A stretch of DNA of 46,983 bases from an uncultured Bacilli bacterium. Lineage in GTDB: Bacteria > Bacillota_I > Bacilli_A > RF39 > UBA660. Numbering within the stretch: position 1 is the first letter of the stretch; each line of letters starts with the position of its first letter. Positions 7,882-17,712 of the stretch are shown here, one piece after another. A program made the translations under genes and the position numbers. Where the stretch lies: NCBI GenBank assembly GCA_947631155.1, contig CANRKG010000010.1, forward strand, positions 1-46,983, in the 5' to 3' direction. The notes under the pieces were generated by a model. That model made no database searches, was not told where the DNA came from, and worked only from the letters and a program-made list of their open reading frames with translations.

Positions 7882-8413
7882 ATGAAATTATATGTAATCA
7901 GACATGGATTGACGAAATGTAATGTTGAAAAAAATATAATGGAGGTTAGACGAAGATATAAATGAAATAGGAATATTACAAGCTCAAAAAGCTCAAAAAG
8001 TTATTAAAAATTTAGATATTGATTTAATTATTTGTTCGCCATTATTAAGAACTAGACATACTTGTAATATTATAAATGTGAATAATGTTCCAGTGATTTT
8101 TGATAATAGAATTGAAGAAAGGGATTGTGGTATATATACTGGCAAAGAAATTGGAAATTTTTATTATACTGATTATTGGAACTATCACTCTAAAGTTAAA
8201 GTAGAAGGTTTAGAAACTATACAAGATTTATTTAAAAGAATTAAAATTTTCTTAGATGAAATAAAGGAAAAATATAAAGATAAAAATATTCTTTTAGTAA
8301 CACATGGCGGAATAGCAAGAACAGTCTATTTTTATTTTAATGAAGTACCAAAAGATGGAATGATACAAAAATTTGGATCAAAAAATTGTGAAATTTCAGA
8401 ATATGAAATTTAA
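7882..8413 (+). pseudogene. histidine phosphatase (phosphoglycerate mutase-like), frameshifted
   Basis: ATG at 7882 follows AGGAG at about 7870-7874 and opens with MKLYVIRHGLTKCN, the phosphohistidine RHG motif. The frame breaks near 7935-7955 and the rest continues in another frame from LDEDINEIGILQAQKAQ, with CSPLLRTRHT, the acid residue region EERDCGIYTG, and LLVTHGGIARTV with the second catalytic His, to a stop at 8413. Family members often read KYNGRLDEDI where the break lies, so two single-base losses would explain it. The intact protein would be about 177 residues and remove phosphate from a small substrate. All key residues are still present, so the inactivation is recent or is a sequence error. 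Confidence 0.8.
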
Positions 8414-8677
8414 GGGAAAATATCTGAAATTAACAGTATCATTAGCAATTTAGATTTTGTAAAATATAGTTGTTTTTTTAATTTATCAAACATACTATTT
8501 TTTCTTCCTTTTTTTGAATTGCTATGTATAATACTATAAAATTATAAAATAAGTAAGCTTATTTTAAATTTACGTTATTTGTTTAAAGCTAAAATTGATT
8601 ATGTTATAATACTTTTATAAGAAGTTAAATGAAGATTGTAACCTAGAATAAATTATATAAGTTTTGGAGTGAAAAGT
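8414..8677. promoter_or_regulatory. intergenic region with extended -10 promoter for the dCMP deaminase gene
   Basis: No gene is seen. TGTTATAAT, an extended -10, ends at 8610 (TATAAT 8605-8610); a weak TTTAAA at 8583-8588 is 16 bp upstream. It would start transcription near 8617, about 60 bp before the deaminase start. The stretch ATAATACTATAAA near 8527-8540 faintly resembles the hairpin block of R2 and R4 and may mark the island's right border, but this is weak. Confidence 0.45.
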
Positions 8678-9157
8678 ATGAAAAGAGAAAATTATATTAG
8701 TTGGGAAGAATATTTTATGGGTATAGCCATATTATCAGCTGAAAGAAGTAAGGATCCTAATAGTCAAGTTGGTGCATGCATTGTTGATAAAAATAATCGA
8801 ATAGTTTCTTTAGGCTATAATGGTGCTCCTACAGGATTTAGTGATGATAATGATATGCCTTGGGAAAGAGAAGGAGATTTCTTAAATACTAAATATGCAT
8901 ATGTTTGTCATTCCGAATTGAATGCTATTTTAAATTCACCTAGAAGCGTAAAAGGATGTGTTATGTATGTTACATTATTTCCTTGTAATGAATGTGCTAA
9001 AGCCATAGTTCAATCTGGTATAACAGAAATAGTTTATTTGTCTGATAAATATGATAAAACTGAAGGGAATATCGTTTCTAAAAAAATATTTGATACTTGT
9101 GGAATAATTTATAGACAATATGAAAGAAAAGGAAAAAGTTTAAATATGGAATTATAA
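8678..9157 (+). CDS. deoxycytidylate (dCMP) deaminase
   Basis: Converts dCMP to dUMP, the precursor for thymidylate synthesis, in the cytosol; the competence-locus homologue is called comEB. Zinc and catalytic residues are visible: CHSELNAIL (His ligand and Glu proton shuttle) near residue 77 and FPCNECAKA (two Cys ligands) near 105. The allosteric/substrate-side segment DPNSQVGACIVD..GYNGAP near residue 26 is also typical. 159 residues is the family length. The GTG at 8669 overlaps the GGAG ribosome site, so the ATG at 8678, 8 nt after it, was chosen. It is followed at once by a terminator and is monocistronic. Confidence 0.92.
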   Translation: MKRENYISWEEYFMGIAILSAERSKDPNSQVGACIVDKNNRIVSLGYNGAPTGFSDDNDMPWEREGDFLNTKYAYVCHSELNAILNSPRSVKGCVMYVTLFPCNECAKAIVQSGITEIVYLSDKYDKTEGNIVSKKIFDTCGIIYRQYERKGKSLNMEL

Positions 9158-9180
9158 TAGGCATTTCAATACCTATTTTT
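9156..9180 (+). terminator. terminator after the dCMP deaminase gene
   Basis: AATAGG (9156-9161) pairs with CCTATT (9172-9177), loop of 10, then TTT. The stem begins within the stop codon. Just downstream TGATATAAT (TATAAT 9187-9192) is a likely extended -10 for the next gene, with no clear -35. Confidence 0.6.
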
Positions 9181-9226
9181 AAATGATATAATTTATATGA
9201 AATGTTTCTGAAATAGAGGTATATAT

Positions 9227-11917
9227 ATGAATAAGAGAATTCTAAAATATGATAATTTAAGAGGAATCCTAATATATTTAGTCGTTATTGGACATTTGTT
9301 ATATTCTTATAATTATTATAATACAATTGGTTCATCAATAATAGTTCAGTTTATCTATTCGTTTCATATGCCTCTTTTTTTAATAATATCAGGATATTTT
9401 TCCAAAAATATAAATAAAAATAATATTATCAAATTGTTTCTTGTGTTTATTTTGTTAAATTTAAGTTATATTTTATATGACTATATAATTACTTCAAACT
9501 TAGATTTTTTTAGTATAAAATATTCTGCTTGGTATTTATTAGCAATAGTATTTTATCGTTTAATAGTATATTTTGATAAAACTAAAATATTAAATAAAAA
9601 TAAAACCAAAATATTAATAATCTTATATTTAAGTTCAATATTAGTTGGTTTTTTAAATATTGATGGAATTAGATTTATTAGTTTTTCTTTTTTCTTTTAT
9701 TTCGGTTATTTAGTCGATTTTAATAAGTTTAAGTTTAATAAAAATATAAGTTTAATTGCTTTAATAAGCAGTATTATAATTTTAATATCAGTATCTATTT
9801 TTCCATTAGGCTTGGACTTTTTTACCGTTAGTGTCTATGTTAATTTTAAATATTTATTTTTAAGAGGATTAATTTATTTGACTGATTTAATGTTATTTAT
9901 TTCTTTATATAATTTGATGCCTAATAAAAAAATTGCATTATTAAGTAAATGGGGTTCTAATTCTTTAGGAATATATGTTTGTCATCGTATTATAACTTTA
10001 TTAATTACAGATAATTTTATTTTAACAGACCATTTTTATATTATTACTTTTATCTCTTCAATTTTTATATGTATACTATTTAGTAGTAATGTTGTTAAAA
10101 ATGTTTTAAAAAATAATGTTATAGTTATCTTAATTAGTGTTATGTTGATAGCTTTAATTGGTTTTAATTATTATCATCTAAATAAAGGATTTTTTCAAAA
10201 AAATTCGTTAATTTCACTTGATAAATCTAAAGAAATTGATAATAGTATATCATTAGGATTTGTAGGAGATTTAATCCTATTAGAAAATCAAGTTGAAAAT
10301 TCATATGATAATGGAGAATATAACTTTGATTATATGTTTAAGGAAATCTCAAATAATTTTAATAATACTGATTATATGTTTGGAGTTTTAGAAGGGCCAG
10401 TTGATGATACTAAAGATTATTCTATTGGTAATTTTAATGATAATAAAAAATTATATCTTAATTATCCGAGTTCTTTTTTAACAAGTATTAAAAAGAGTGG
10501 GATTGATTTAGTTACTATTGCTAATAACCATATTCTTGATAAAGGAGTTTCTAGTTTTAATAATACTATAAAAAACTTAAAAAGAGAAAATTTAAATTAT
10601 GTTGGCAATTATAATGAAAGAAGAAAGGTTATTACTATTAAGGATATCAAAGTCGGTATTTTAGCTTATACTTATGGTCTAAATTATTATAATGAAGATG
10701 AATTGTTTACAGAGGGTAAAAATATTACAAATTATATAGTAGATAGTTCTAGTAAATATTTTAATCAATCCAAAAAGGAAGTTATAAGTGATTTTGATTA
10801 TCTAAAAAAGCAAAACGTTGATTTAATTGTTGTTTTACCTCATTATGGTACTCAATTTAATACAAAACCTGATAAAGAGCAAAAAATTTGGAATAAAATT
10901 TTTTCAGATAATGGAGCAGATATTGTTTTTGGTACACATTCTCATATTGTTCAACCTATTGAATATATCAATGATACAATAATATTTAATTCAGTTGGAA
11001 ATTTTGTTAATTCTTATACTGAACATAATGGAGATATATCTATAATGGCAAAAGTATATATAAACTCTAAAACTAAGAAAATAATTTGTGGTTCAGTTAT
11101 ACCTTTACTGGCTATTAAAGATAAAAGTCGTGGCTACTATGCTGTACCAATCTATAATAATAAGAAAAATATATCTGTAAAAAAACTTAATTACGCCAAT
11201 AAATTTGCGACAAAAGTAAGTATAAAAAAAGAGATTAATATGGATAATGCTGAAGAAGAGTATTATTATTTTAAAGATGGATATAAAAAACATTTAAAAA
11301 CCCAATTTACATTAACTGAATTAGATAAAAATAGTCTAATTTATCAAAAAATTAGTGAAAATAATAATATTTGTTTTATAGGTGATAGCATAACAGAAGG
11401 AACTAAAAATAATTATTACCCTTGGTATTTACCTTTAATTAATAAGTTCGCTGATAAAAAAATTTATAATTTTTCTAAAGGTGGATATACGTCATCAGAT
11501 ATTTTGATGAATTATAAAACAAAGCTCAAAAATACTTCGTGTGATTTAGTGATTATGAATATAGGAACTAATGATATTAGATATAATTTAACTAAGAAAG
11601 AAAAGTTCATTAATAATGTTAATACAATAATAAACTTACTTCCAAATAGTGACTTTATATTATTATCACCTTTTAAAGCGACTTATAAAGATATTTATTT
11701 ACAAACTAATGCTTTAGAAAAGTTACAATTATATGACGAATATGATAAAGAATTAAAGAAAATAGCTGATAATAAATTAAATGTTGATTATATTGATGTA
11801 AACAATTATATCAAAAAGATTATGGATATTGATGGAGAAGAAAACTTTTTATTAGATGGAATTCATCCTAATAATACTTACGGAATAGAACTTTATTCCT
11901 TTGCGACGATGCGTTAA
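9227..11917 (+). CDS. membrane acyltransferase-3 / CapA-like / SGNH hydrolase fusion
   Basis: 896 residues in three parts. Residues 1-310: acyltransferase-3 (OafA-like) membrane domain with about ten hydrophobic segments; YDNLRGILIYLVVIGH carries the conserved early His and FSFHMPLFLIISGYF-type wording follows. Residues about 340-650: CapA-like metallophosphatase-type domain, with GFVGDLIL near 344, NNHILDKG near 433, LPHYGTQ near 540 and GTHSHIVQ near 568. Residues about 712-896: SGNH hydrolase with GDSIT near 718, GTNDIR near 783, and the catalytic pair DGIH near 877. The combination suggests addition and removal of acyl groups on, or handling of, a cell-surface polymer; the polymer is unknown. 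The start follows GAGGT at about 9215. The gene is transcribed alone. Confidence 0.85.
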   Translation: MNKRILKYDNLRGILIYLVVIGHLLYSYNYYNTIGSSIIVQFIYSFHMPLFLIISGYFSKNINKNNIIKLFLVFILLNLSYILYDYIITSNLDFFSIKYSAWYLLAIVFYRLIVYFDKTKILNKNKTKILIILYLSSILVGFLNIDGIRFISFSFFFYFGYLVDFNKFKFNKNISLIALISSIIILISVSIFPLGLDFFTVSVYVNFKYLFLRGLIYLTDLMLFISLYNLMPNKKIALLSKWGSNSLGIYVCHRIITLLITDNFILTDHFYIITFISSIFICILFSSNVVKNVLKNNVIVILISVMLIALIGFNYYHLNKGFFQKNSLISLDKSKEIDNSISLGFVGDLILLENQVENSYDNGEYNFDYMFKEISNNFNNTDYMFGVLEGPVDDTKDYSIGNFNDNKKLYLNYPSSFLTSIKKSGIDLVTIANNHILDKGVSSFNNTIKNLKRENLNYVGNYNERRKVITIKDIKVGILAYTYGLNYYNEDELFTEGKNITNYIVDSSSKYFNQSKKEVISDFDYLKKQNVDLIVVLPHYGTQFNTKPDKEQKIWNKIFSDNGADIVFGTHSHIVQPIEYINDTIIFNSVGNFVNSYTEHNGDISIMAKVYINSKTKKIICGSVIPLLAIKDKSRGYYAVPIYNNKKNISVKKLNYANKFATKVSIKKEINMDNAEEEYYYFKDGYKKHLKTQFTLTELDKNSLIYQKISENNNICFIGDSITEGTKNNYYPWYLPLINKFADKKIYNFSKGGYTSSDILMNYKTKLKNTSCDLVIMNIGTNDIRYNLTKKEKFINNVNTIINLLPNSDFILLSPFKATYKDIYLQTNALEKLQLYDEYDKELKKIADNKLNVDYIDVNNYIKKIMDIDGEENFLLDGIHPNNTYGIELYSFATMR

Positions 11918-12071
11918 ATTAAGGGTAAGATAAAAATCTAAACTTTATTGAGAAACATAAATATAGAAATTATTTAATCTTGAAATTACATTTTTAATGA
12001 ACTAGGCAATTTTGTTATGAAATTTGTCGGTTTATATGTTATAATTAAGTGTAAGAATAGGGGTGTATCTT
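11918..12071 (+). promoter_or_regulatory. promoter region of the zinc-ribbon membrane operon
   Basis: TGTTATAAT with TATAAT at 12040-12045 is an extended -10; no good -35 stands at 16-18 bp, although TTGTTA lies at 12012. Transcription would start near 12052, about 20 bp before the first gene. No terminator is evident after the preceding gene. Confidence 0.45.
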
Positions 12072-13277
12072 ATGTTTTGTCCTAAATGCGGAAATTTGTT
12101 AGAGGCAAAGGCTAAGTTCTGTAATAGGTGTGGATGCCAGATATATATTTCAGATGAAAAAAATATAAACCAAAGTAAATCTGATCTTAATCAAATACAA
12201 TATACTAATAATCAAAAGAATCAATCTCAAGACAATAAAAAAATGATTTTTATTGGTGTAGGATTAGGCTTAGGAATGTTAATTATATTATTTTTAATAG
12301 TACTTGTAATAGGGAATTTAAAAGGAAAATATTACTTTAATGTTACTCCTAATCAACAAGATAATGAGACTAATCAAACAACCAAAACTGTAACAAATAA
12401 AGGAAAATATACTACAAAAATAATATATGATAATACATATTCGGGAGTAAAAATAAAAAATGATAAAGATGCCTTGGCACTTATTGAAAAAGATTCTGTT
12501 ACCCAAAAAGATAATTGCCCCGCAGATATAAAAAAGGTAGAAGATGAAATAATTAAAAATTATGGAATAACAGCAGTAAATTTATGTGAAATGGATATAG
12601 ATTTTGCTAAAGAACTAGGGAATGTTTTTAAAAAAATATATACAGAATATCCAAGTGTACGTGGTTATATAACTAATTTAACACTTGTAAATGTTTCAAT
12701 AAATGATAATTATATAGCAGCGTTTATGCCTGTATTTAATTTTGCAACCTCTGATGCTTCTTCAACTTATCCTTGGGTAATTAAAACGCAGGTTTTATTA
12801 AATACAGCTTATTTCTTAAATAAAGATAGGCTACAAGCCTCAGTAACTGATGGATCTAACTCAGGGCATTTTCCAGATAATTCAACTATTTATTCTCCAG
12901 TTGCTCATGAATTAGGACATTATTTGTCTTTTTTAGCAATGATGAAGCACTATCAATTAAATTCGATATTATTAGTTGATAGTAATAATATAAATACTTT
13001 CTATCAGCTTTATGAAGATTTTGGTAAAGGTAACTACTCATTAACTATCATTAATGAGGCATTTGAAAATTATAAAAAGGACACTAATGCAACAATAAGT
13101 TTAGATGAATGGCGCGGAAATATTTCAAATTATGCTTTAGCTAAAAATAATAGTGGGGAATATATTTATGACGAAACAATTGCTGAATCTTTCCATGATG
13201 TTTATTTGAATGGCGATAATGCAGCAGATGCTAGTAAATATATTGTTTATGTATTAAAACAGAAATTGGGAAGTTAG
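12072..13277 (+). CDS. zinc-ribbon, single-TM protein with HExxH metallopeptidase-like domain
   Basis: 401 residues. A four-Cys zinc ribbon opens the protein (FCPKCG..FCNRCG, residues 2-24). A Gln/Asn-rich linker follows, then one membrane segment (about 60-85), so the rest is probably outside the cell. Residues 277-282 read HELGHY, a gluzincin-type HExxH zinc site, with AESFHD near 376 as a possible third-ligand region. I know no named family for the whole protein. The GTG at 12063 is part of the ribosome-site region, and the ATG at 12072 lies 8 nt after AGGGG, so the latter was chosen. It is the first gene of a tight four-gene operon. Confidence 0.75.
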   Translation: MFCPKCGNLLEAKAKFCNRCGCQIYISDEKNINQSKSDLNQIQYTNNQKNQSQDNKKMIFIGVGLGLGMLIILFLIVLVIGNLKGKYYFNVTPNQQDNETNQTTKTVTNKGKYTTKIIYDNTYSGVKIKNDKDALALIEKDSVTQKDNCPADIKKVEDEIIKNYGITAVNLCEMDIDFAKELGNVFKKIYTEYPSVRGYITNLTLVNVSINDNYIAAFMPVFNFATSDASSTYPWVIKTQVLLNTAYFLNKDRLQASVTDGSNSGHFPDNSTIYSPVAHELGHYLSFLAMMKHYQLNSILLVDSNNINTFYQLYEDFGKGNYSLTIINEAFENYKKDTNATISLDEWRGNISNYALAKNNSGEYIYDETIAESFHDVYLNGDNAADASKYIVYVLKQKLGS

Positions 13278-13286
13278 GTGCTATCT

Positions 13287-15011
13287 ATGAAGACAAAAAT
13301 AATTATAGTAATAAGTACATTTGTGTTAAGTGCTACTACAGTATTTGCTTTATCAAACGATTTCAATTTTGACACTTCGAAATTATCATTTACTGAAAAT
13401 AGTAAGAAAGATAATGTTGTTAGTAATTTTAACAAGAAATACGATTTAACCTATTCAATATCTAATATAGATCAAAAATTAGAAGAAGAAATAAAAACAT
13501 TAACTAAAAAAACCACGTATTTATTATTTGGTGGATTTAATAATACAGAGGAAACTAGTGAAGAATATTATAAGCGTCATAAAGAATGGCTTGATTTAAG
13601 ATATGATCCAAAGATTCCAAAAGATGATAATAATAAATTTGGTTTAGATACAGATAGTCAAGAATATGCAGATAATTTAATATCAGAATTAGCTATACCT
13701 CAAATATTTAATCAAGTAAATGAGATGGGTTTAATTTATAATTCTTTTGGAGATATAAGAGTTACAAAAAATGATAACATTGTCATAAGTTCTATTATAT
13801 TACCAAATGTAAAGATTAAAGAACAAAGTAAATCTGATCCAATGAAATATGATTATCTTGAAACAAATTATGTAATGTATTATTATTATAAAAAATTAAA
13901 TAACAAATGGAAATTATATTATTTATATGGAGAATCAACAGATGAAGTTAGTTCTTATTTTAATGAAATAGAATCATCAACTTCAAATGAAAAAATGGCT
14001 ATTGCCCCTTCTTATGAATCAAAAATAGAAACAGTTTATAATTTTGAAAAATTAAAAAATATGACTCAAGAGGAATTAAATAATATCTATAATTTAAATA
14101 TTAATAATATTGTGTATTTAAATAGTTATTATAATAATGCTATTACAGCCTCTGCTAATGGTTTTTTTATAAGTAATGGTTTAGTTGTAACAACTTGGAG
14201 CTTTATTGAAAAATCTTTAATAGATGCTCAATATATAACTATTAATAATAAATTAAATACATTTGAGTTTGAAGGCATAGTTACAGCAAACTTAGAAGCA
14301 GATGTTGCAATCATAAAAGTAAAGGATTATAGTTCACAATTTGTAAAAATAGGTAATTCTCAATCCTTAAAAGTAGAGGATCCAGTAATAACAATTAGTA
14401 GTAAAAACGGTGTTGATGCAATAGTGCAAAAAGGAATAGTTGTTTCTAATGATGACTATATTCAAACTTCAATTCCTTTATTAACTGTTGATGAAGGTAG
14501 TCCCTTATTTAATCAAAAAGGTGAAGTAATTGGTTTTAATACTTCAAAGATTACAAATGCTAGTATATCAGTTGCAGTCACATCTAATATTTTAAAGGAA
14601 ATTCAAAATAAATTTAGTAACTTGGATTTCAATAGTATTGAAAGTATACCATTTAGTGAGTTAAAAGAGAAATACTATTATGTTAAATATAACCAAGAAA
14701 GTACAATTAATAATATTCCTAAAAATAAGCAAAAAGAATATTTAGGGATTGGTAATATAGAAGAAACAATAAAATTAAAATTAATTAAATCGAGTTATAA
14801 AAATGGAATAGTCAGTTTAAGATATAAAAATGATATAGCTAAATATTTAAATAGTATGCAATTAGCTAGTGATTTTAAGCAAAAGTTAATTAAAGATGGT
14901 TATAAACAAGTGATGAATACTAACTCTAAATCAATATACAAAAATAAAAAATATCAAATAATAATAATGGATGAGTTTGATTACTTAATAGTAGTGATGG
15001 TGAAGTTATGA
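13287..15011 (+). CDS. exported protein with degenerate trypsin-like (HtrA-type) domain
   Basis: 574 residues starting with a signal peptide (MKTKIIIVISTFVLSATTVFA). The middle third reads like an HtrA/trypsin fold: GFFISNGLVVTTWSFI near 293, ADVAIIKV near 338, and DEGSPLFNQKGEVIGFNTS near 402. In active relatives the first is VTNxHV and the last GNSGGPL. Here the His position is Ser and the Ser position is Glu, so two of three catalytic residues are missing; the protein is probably a binding or sensing pseudoprotease. The last 100 residues form a separate small domain. It starts 9 bp after the previous gene; its stop overlaps the next start (ATGA). Confidence 0.72.
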   Translation: MKTKIIIVISTFVLSATTVFALSNDFNFDTSKLSFTENSKKDNVVSNFNKKYDLTYSISNIDQKLEEEIKTLTKKTTYLLFGGFNNTEETSEEYYKRHKEWLDLRYDPKIPKDDNNKFGLDTDSQEYADNLISELAIPQIFNQVNEMGLIYNSFGDIRVTKNDNIVISSIILPNVKIKEQSKSDPMKYDYLETNYVMYYYYKKLNNKWKLYYLYGESTDEVSSYFNEIESSTSNEKMAIAPSYESKIETVYNFEKLKNMTQEELNNIYNLNINNIVYLNSYYNNAITASANGFFISNGLVVTTWSFIEKSLIDAQYITINNKLNTFEFEGIVTANLEADVAIIKVKDYSSQFVKIGNSQSLKVEDPVITISSKNGVDAIVQKGIVVSNDDYIQTSIPLLTVDEGSPLFNQKGEVIGFNTSKITNASISVAVTSNILKEIQNKFSNLDFNSIESIPFSELKEKYYYVKYNQESTINNIPKNKQKEYLGIGNIEETIKLKLIKSSYKNGIVSLRYKNDIAKYLNSMQLASDFKQKLIKDGYKQVMNTNSKSIYKNKKYQIIIMDEFDYLIVVMVKL

Positions 15012-16705
15012 AGAATAAATTATTAGAAATATTAAAAAAATATAAGATAGCAATAATAATAGCTATAGGGATTTTATTAATTGGATTAATTATACTACTA
15101 TCAATCCTTTATCTTAGTAACAATTCACATATAAGAAAAATAAATAGTAACTACTATTCATTAGATTATGATAATACATGGAAGATAACCAAAAAGCGTG
15201 AGGATATAATTATTTTAAAGCATAATAGTGGTGGTAAGGTATCCATTCAAATAAATAAACTTACTGATGAATATAAATATTCAACAATAGATGAATTAAT
15301 AGATGAGCTCTTATATAATATAAAGAAACAAAATAATAATTATAAATTGTTATCTAAAAAGCATGATAAAATTACAAAATATAAGTTTGATGGATATAAA
15401 ATTCTTTATGAAGATAACAAAAAACAGGTTATGCTTTATACCTATAAAAAAAGTGATAAACTTATTACTATAATATATGAAGCTAAGAATAATTATTTTG
15501 ATATCTTATTAGATAGTGTTCAAAATATTGTTTATAATTTGAATGTTAAAGATAAAGAATTTGATATCAAAGGGAACTTAACATTAAATATATCTAATGT
15601 TAAATATGAGGAAAATAAGGAAGTTGATAAGCTTCTAAACAAAAGTGAAAAATATGAAATTGCTAATAACAATTATTATGTTGTTTATTCAATACCATCA
15701 AGCTTTAAACAAAAATCTCTTGATTCATCTACCAGTAATTTTGAATTAGAATCTAAATCAGGAAGAATTAGCATGAATGTAAATATCTTTAACTCAAATA
15801 TTTATGAGTATCTTGAACAAGATGCAACAGTAGGTTTATATAATAAATATAAAACTTATCAAAAGGACAAAGATTACTCTGGATTTAAAGAAATGTTAAC
15901 TAAATTAGATAGTGATTACGATAGCTATATTTATAAAAATAGTTATTATTATGATAAAGCTATTGCTTATGATAAAGATTTAGGTGTAAAAAATTATAAA
16001 AGAAAAGAAGAAAATGTTGAATTAATATATGCTTTAAATAATAGTCATATACTAATAATTGATATGAAAGCATCGGGGATACCTATTACAAAAAAATTAG
16101 TTGAAATGATAAAAATTAATTCTTCAAAAAACTATGCAAGTTATGTAAAAATAACTAAAGAGAATAATTTTTTAATAGGTATTTTACAAAGATTTACTGA
16201 TTATAACTATGATAAGATAGATTATATAAAATTAAAGATTCCTGATAAATATGAGGAAATAGATAAAAATCGTAATATTAATTTAGAAAGAAATTACTCT
16301 CTTAATTATAATGAGGATATGCTTATATATGATTATGATGTTCGTTATGAATTAACGACATTACAAGAAAAATCAATTATAGATAATATAAATTCAACTT
16401 ATATAAAATCTTCTTATGGAGATTCACATGAACTAAGTTATTCTGGTAACTTGACGTTAAATAATAAATTATTTAAATCTTATGATGGTGGATACACTGA
16501 TCTTAGTGGTATAATGTTTACAAACATAAATAGAAAAAAATATTATGTTGCTAAAAAAGTATTAGTCTATGAAATTCCTGAACGAGGAAATTTATACATA
16601 GAAATAAGTGGAAATGGTAAAGAAATAGATAATGAAATTTTGAATGAATTAACAAACTTTACTATGGAAATAAAAAATATTGAAAAGAAAGAGGTAAGAA
16701 AATGA
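15008..16705 (+). CDS. single-TM extracytoplasmic protein, function unknown
   Basis: 565 residues. A short basic N-terminus precedes one membrane segment at about residues 13-37; the rest is Lys/Tyr/Asn-rich and probably outside the cell. Residues about 45-175 (NSNYYSLDYDNTWKI..ILKH..GGKVSIQI) look like a compact PsbP-like beta domain, and similar wording near 215-355 (YYVVYSIPSSFK..SGRISMNV) suggests a second copy. This is weak pattern reading. The start overlaps the previous stop (ATGA) and the end overlaps the next start in the same way, so the genes are translationally coupled. No enzyme motif is visible. Confidence 0.7.
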   Translation: MKNKLLEILKKYKIAIIIAIGILLIGLIILLSILYLSNNSHIRKINSNYYSLDYDNTWKITKKREDIIILKHNSGGKVSIQINKLTDEYKYSTIDELIDELLYNIKKQNNNYKLLSKKHDKITKYKFDGYKILYEDNKKQVMLYTYKKSDKLITIIYEAKNNYFDILLDSVQNIVYNLNVKDKEFDIKGNLTLNISNVKYEENKEVDKLLNKSEKYEIANNNYYVVYSIPSSFKQKSLDSSTSNFELESKSGRISMNVNIFNSNIYEYLEQDATVGLYNKYKTYQKDKDYSGFKEMLTKLDSDYDSYIYKNSYYYDKAIAYDKDLGVKNYKRKEENVELIYALNNSHILIIDMKASGIPITKKLVEMIKINSSKNYASYVKITKENNFLIGILQRFTDYNYDKIDYIKLKIPDKYEEIDKNRNINLERNYSLNYNEDMLIYDYDVRYELTTLQEKSIIDNINSTYIKSSYGDSHELSYSGNLTLNNKLFKSYDGGYTDLSGIMFTNINRKKYYVAKKVLVYEIPERGNLYIEISGNGKEIDNEILNELTNFTMEIKNIEKKEVRK

Positions 16706-17544
16706 ATTGTAAAAAATGTGGAGCTCCATTAGGGGAGACAGATCAATTTTGCAAAAACTGTGGAGCAACTGTAAATGTTACGGAAAATGATAATAATCAA
16801 CAGATAGTTGTAGAAAGTTTGGGACAACAACCTATGAATAATCAACAAGTAAACTATAATTCGCAACCATTAAATGGAGGAAATATTTCACCAACTAAAT
16901 CAAATAATAATTTGAAATATATTATTGTAGGAATAGTCATAGTAGTTGTAGTTTTTGGACTTGTAGCTGTGCTTGGCTTGAAAATGTTTAATAATAATTA
17001 TACAAAAAATAATGGTTATTCTAATAACAATTCATCAAATAATACAGGAATTACAAATACATCTAGTACATCATCTTATAAAGTAAGATTCAATGATTTT
17101 ACATTTAGTGTTCCAGATAATATGATATATCAACAAAATACCAATTCATTATTAATTGGGGATGAAGCTAATACTTGGGCAGCTCAATTGGAAATAGGAG
17201 AAGGTAATTACTCTCAATTAAAAGCTAATAAGGGTCAAATGGCAACAATATTGCAACAACATGGGTATAATTGTACTGCAGCTACTGAAAAGACATTTGG
17301 TGGAGTAGAATTTATAACAATGGAAATGTCTACGGGGGGTACTAATGCTATAGCAGCATTTGCTAGGATTAATTCTATGTACTTTACAGCAATAACAGCT
17401 ATGAGTCAGGATAACGAATTTAATTATAAAATCTTAGAAAATATTGCACCTATAATTAGTTCTGCTGAACTTACAACAGTTTCTAATAGTATTAGTTCCA
17501 ATACTCAATTGGACATGAGTGGTTTTGAAGATCTTGCAAAATAA
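16702..17544 (+). CDS. zinc-ribbon, single-TM protein with PsbP-like outer domain
   Basis: 280 residues. The N-terminal zinc ribbon (MNCKKCG..FCKNCG, residues 3-23) matches the design of the operon's first protein. A Gln/Asn-rich linker, one membrane segment (about 73-97), an Asn/Ser-rich spacer, and then a globular domain from about 125 (VRFNDFTFSVPDNMIYQ) follow. That domain resembles the one proposed in the gene just upstream. The start overlaps the previous stop as ATGA. With two zinc-ribbon membrane proteins, a pseudoprotease and a lone-TM protein, the operon may build one envelope complex; this is inference. A terminator follows. Confidence 0.72.
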   Translation: MNCKKCGAPLGETDQFCKNCGATVNVTENDNNQQIVVESLGQQPMNNQQVNYNSQPLNGGNISPTKSNNNLKYIIVGIVIVVVVFGLVAVLGLKMFNNNYTKNNGYSNNNSSNNTGITNTSSTSSYKVRFNDFTFSVPDNMIYQQNTNSLLIGDEANTWAAQLEIGEGNYSQLKANKGQMATILQQHGYNCTAATEKTFGGVEFITMEMSTGGTNAIAAFARINSMYFTAITAMSQDNEFNYKILENIAPIISSAELTTVSNSISSNTQLDMSGFEDLAK

Positions 17545-17580
17545 AAGATACATTGAATTAAATTTATATATGTTATACAA

Positions 17581-17608
17581 AATACCAGAAAAAAATTCTG
17601 GTATTTAT
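17581..17608 (+). terminator. terminator of the zinc-ribbon membrane operon
   Basis: AATACCAGAA (17581-17590) pairs perfectly with TTCTGGTATT (17596-17605) across a five-A loop, followed by a T-rich tail. Confidence 0.75.
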
Positions 17609-17712
17609 TAAATAGAAAACATATAAGTATGTTTTTGTCAGTAGTTTATTATAAAAAAATATATTGAAATAAAAGAATATGATTTAAATTAATTTATAAA
17701 GGAGAATTTAAT

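Noticed and set aside
16702-17544. Zinc-ribbon proteins as transcription factors
   Set aside because: Each has a membrane segment just after the ribbon and a larger outer domain, so a soluble DNA-binding role is unlikely.
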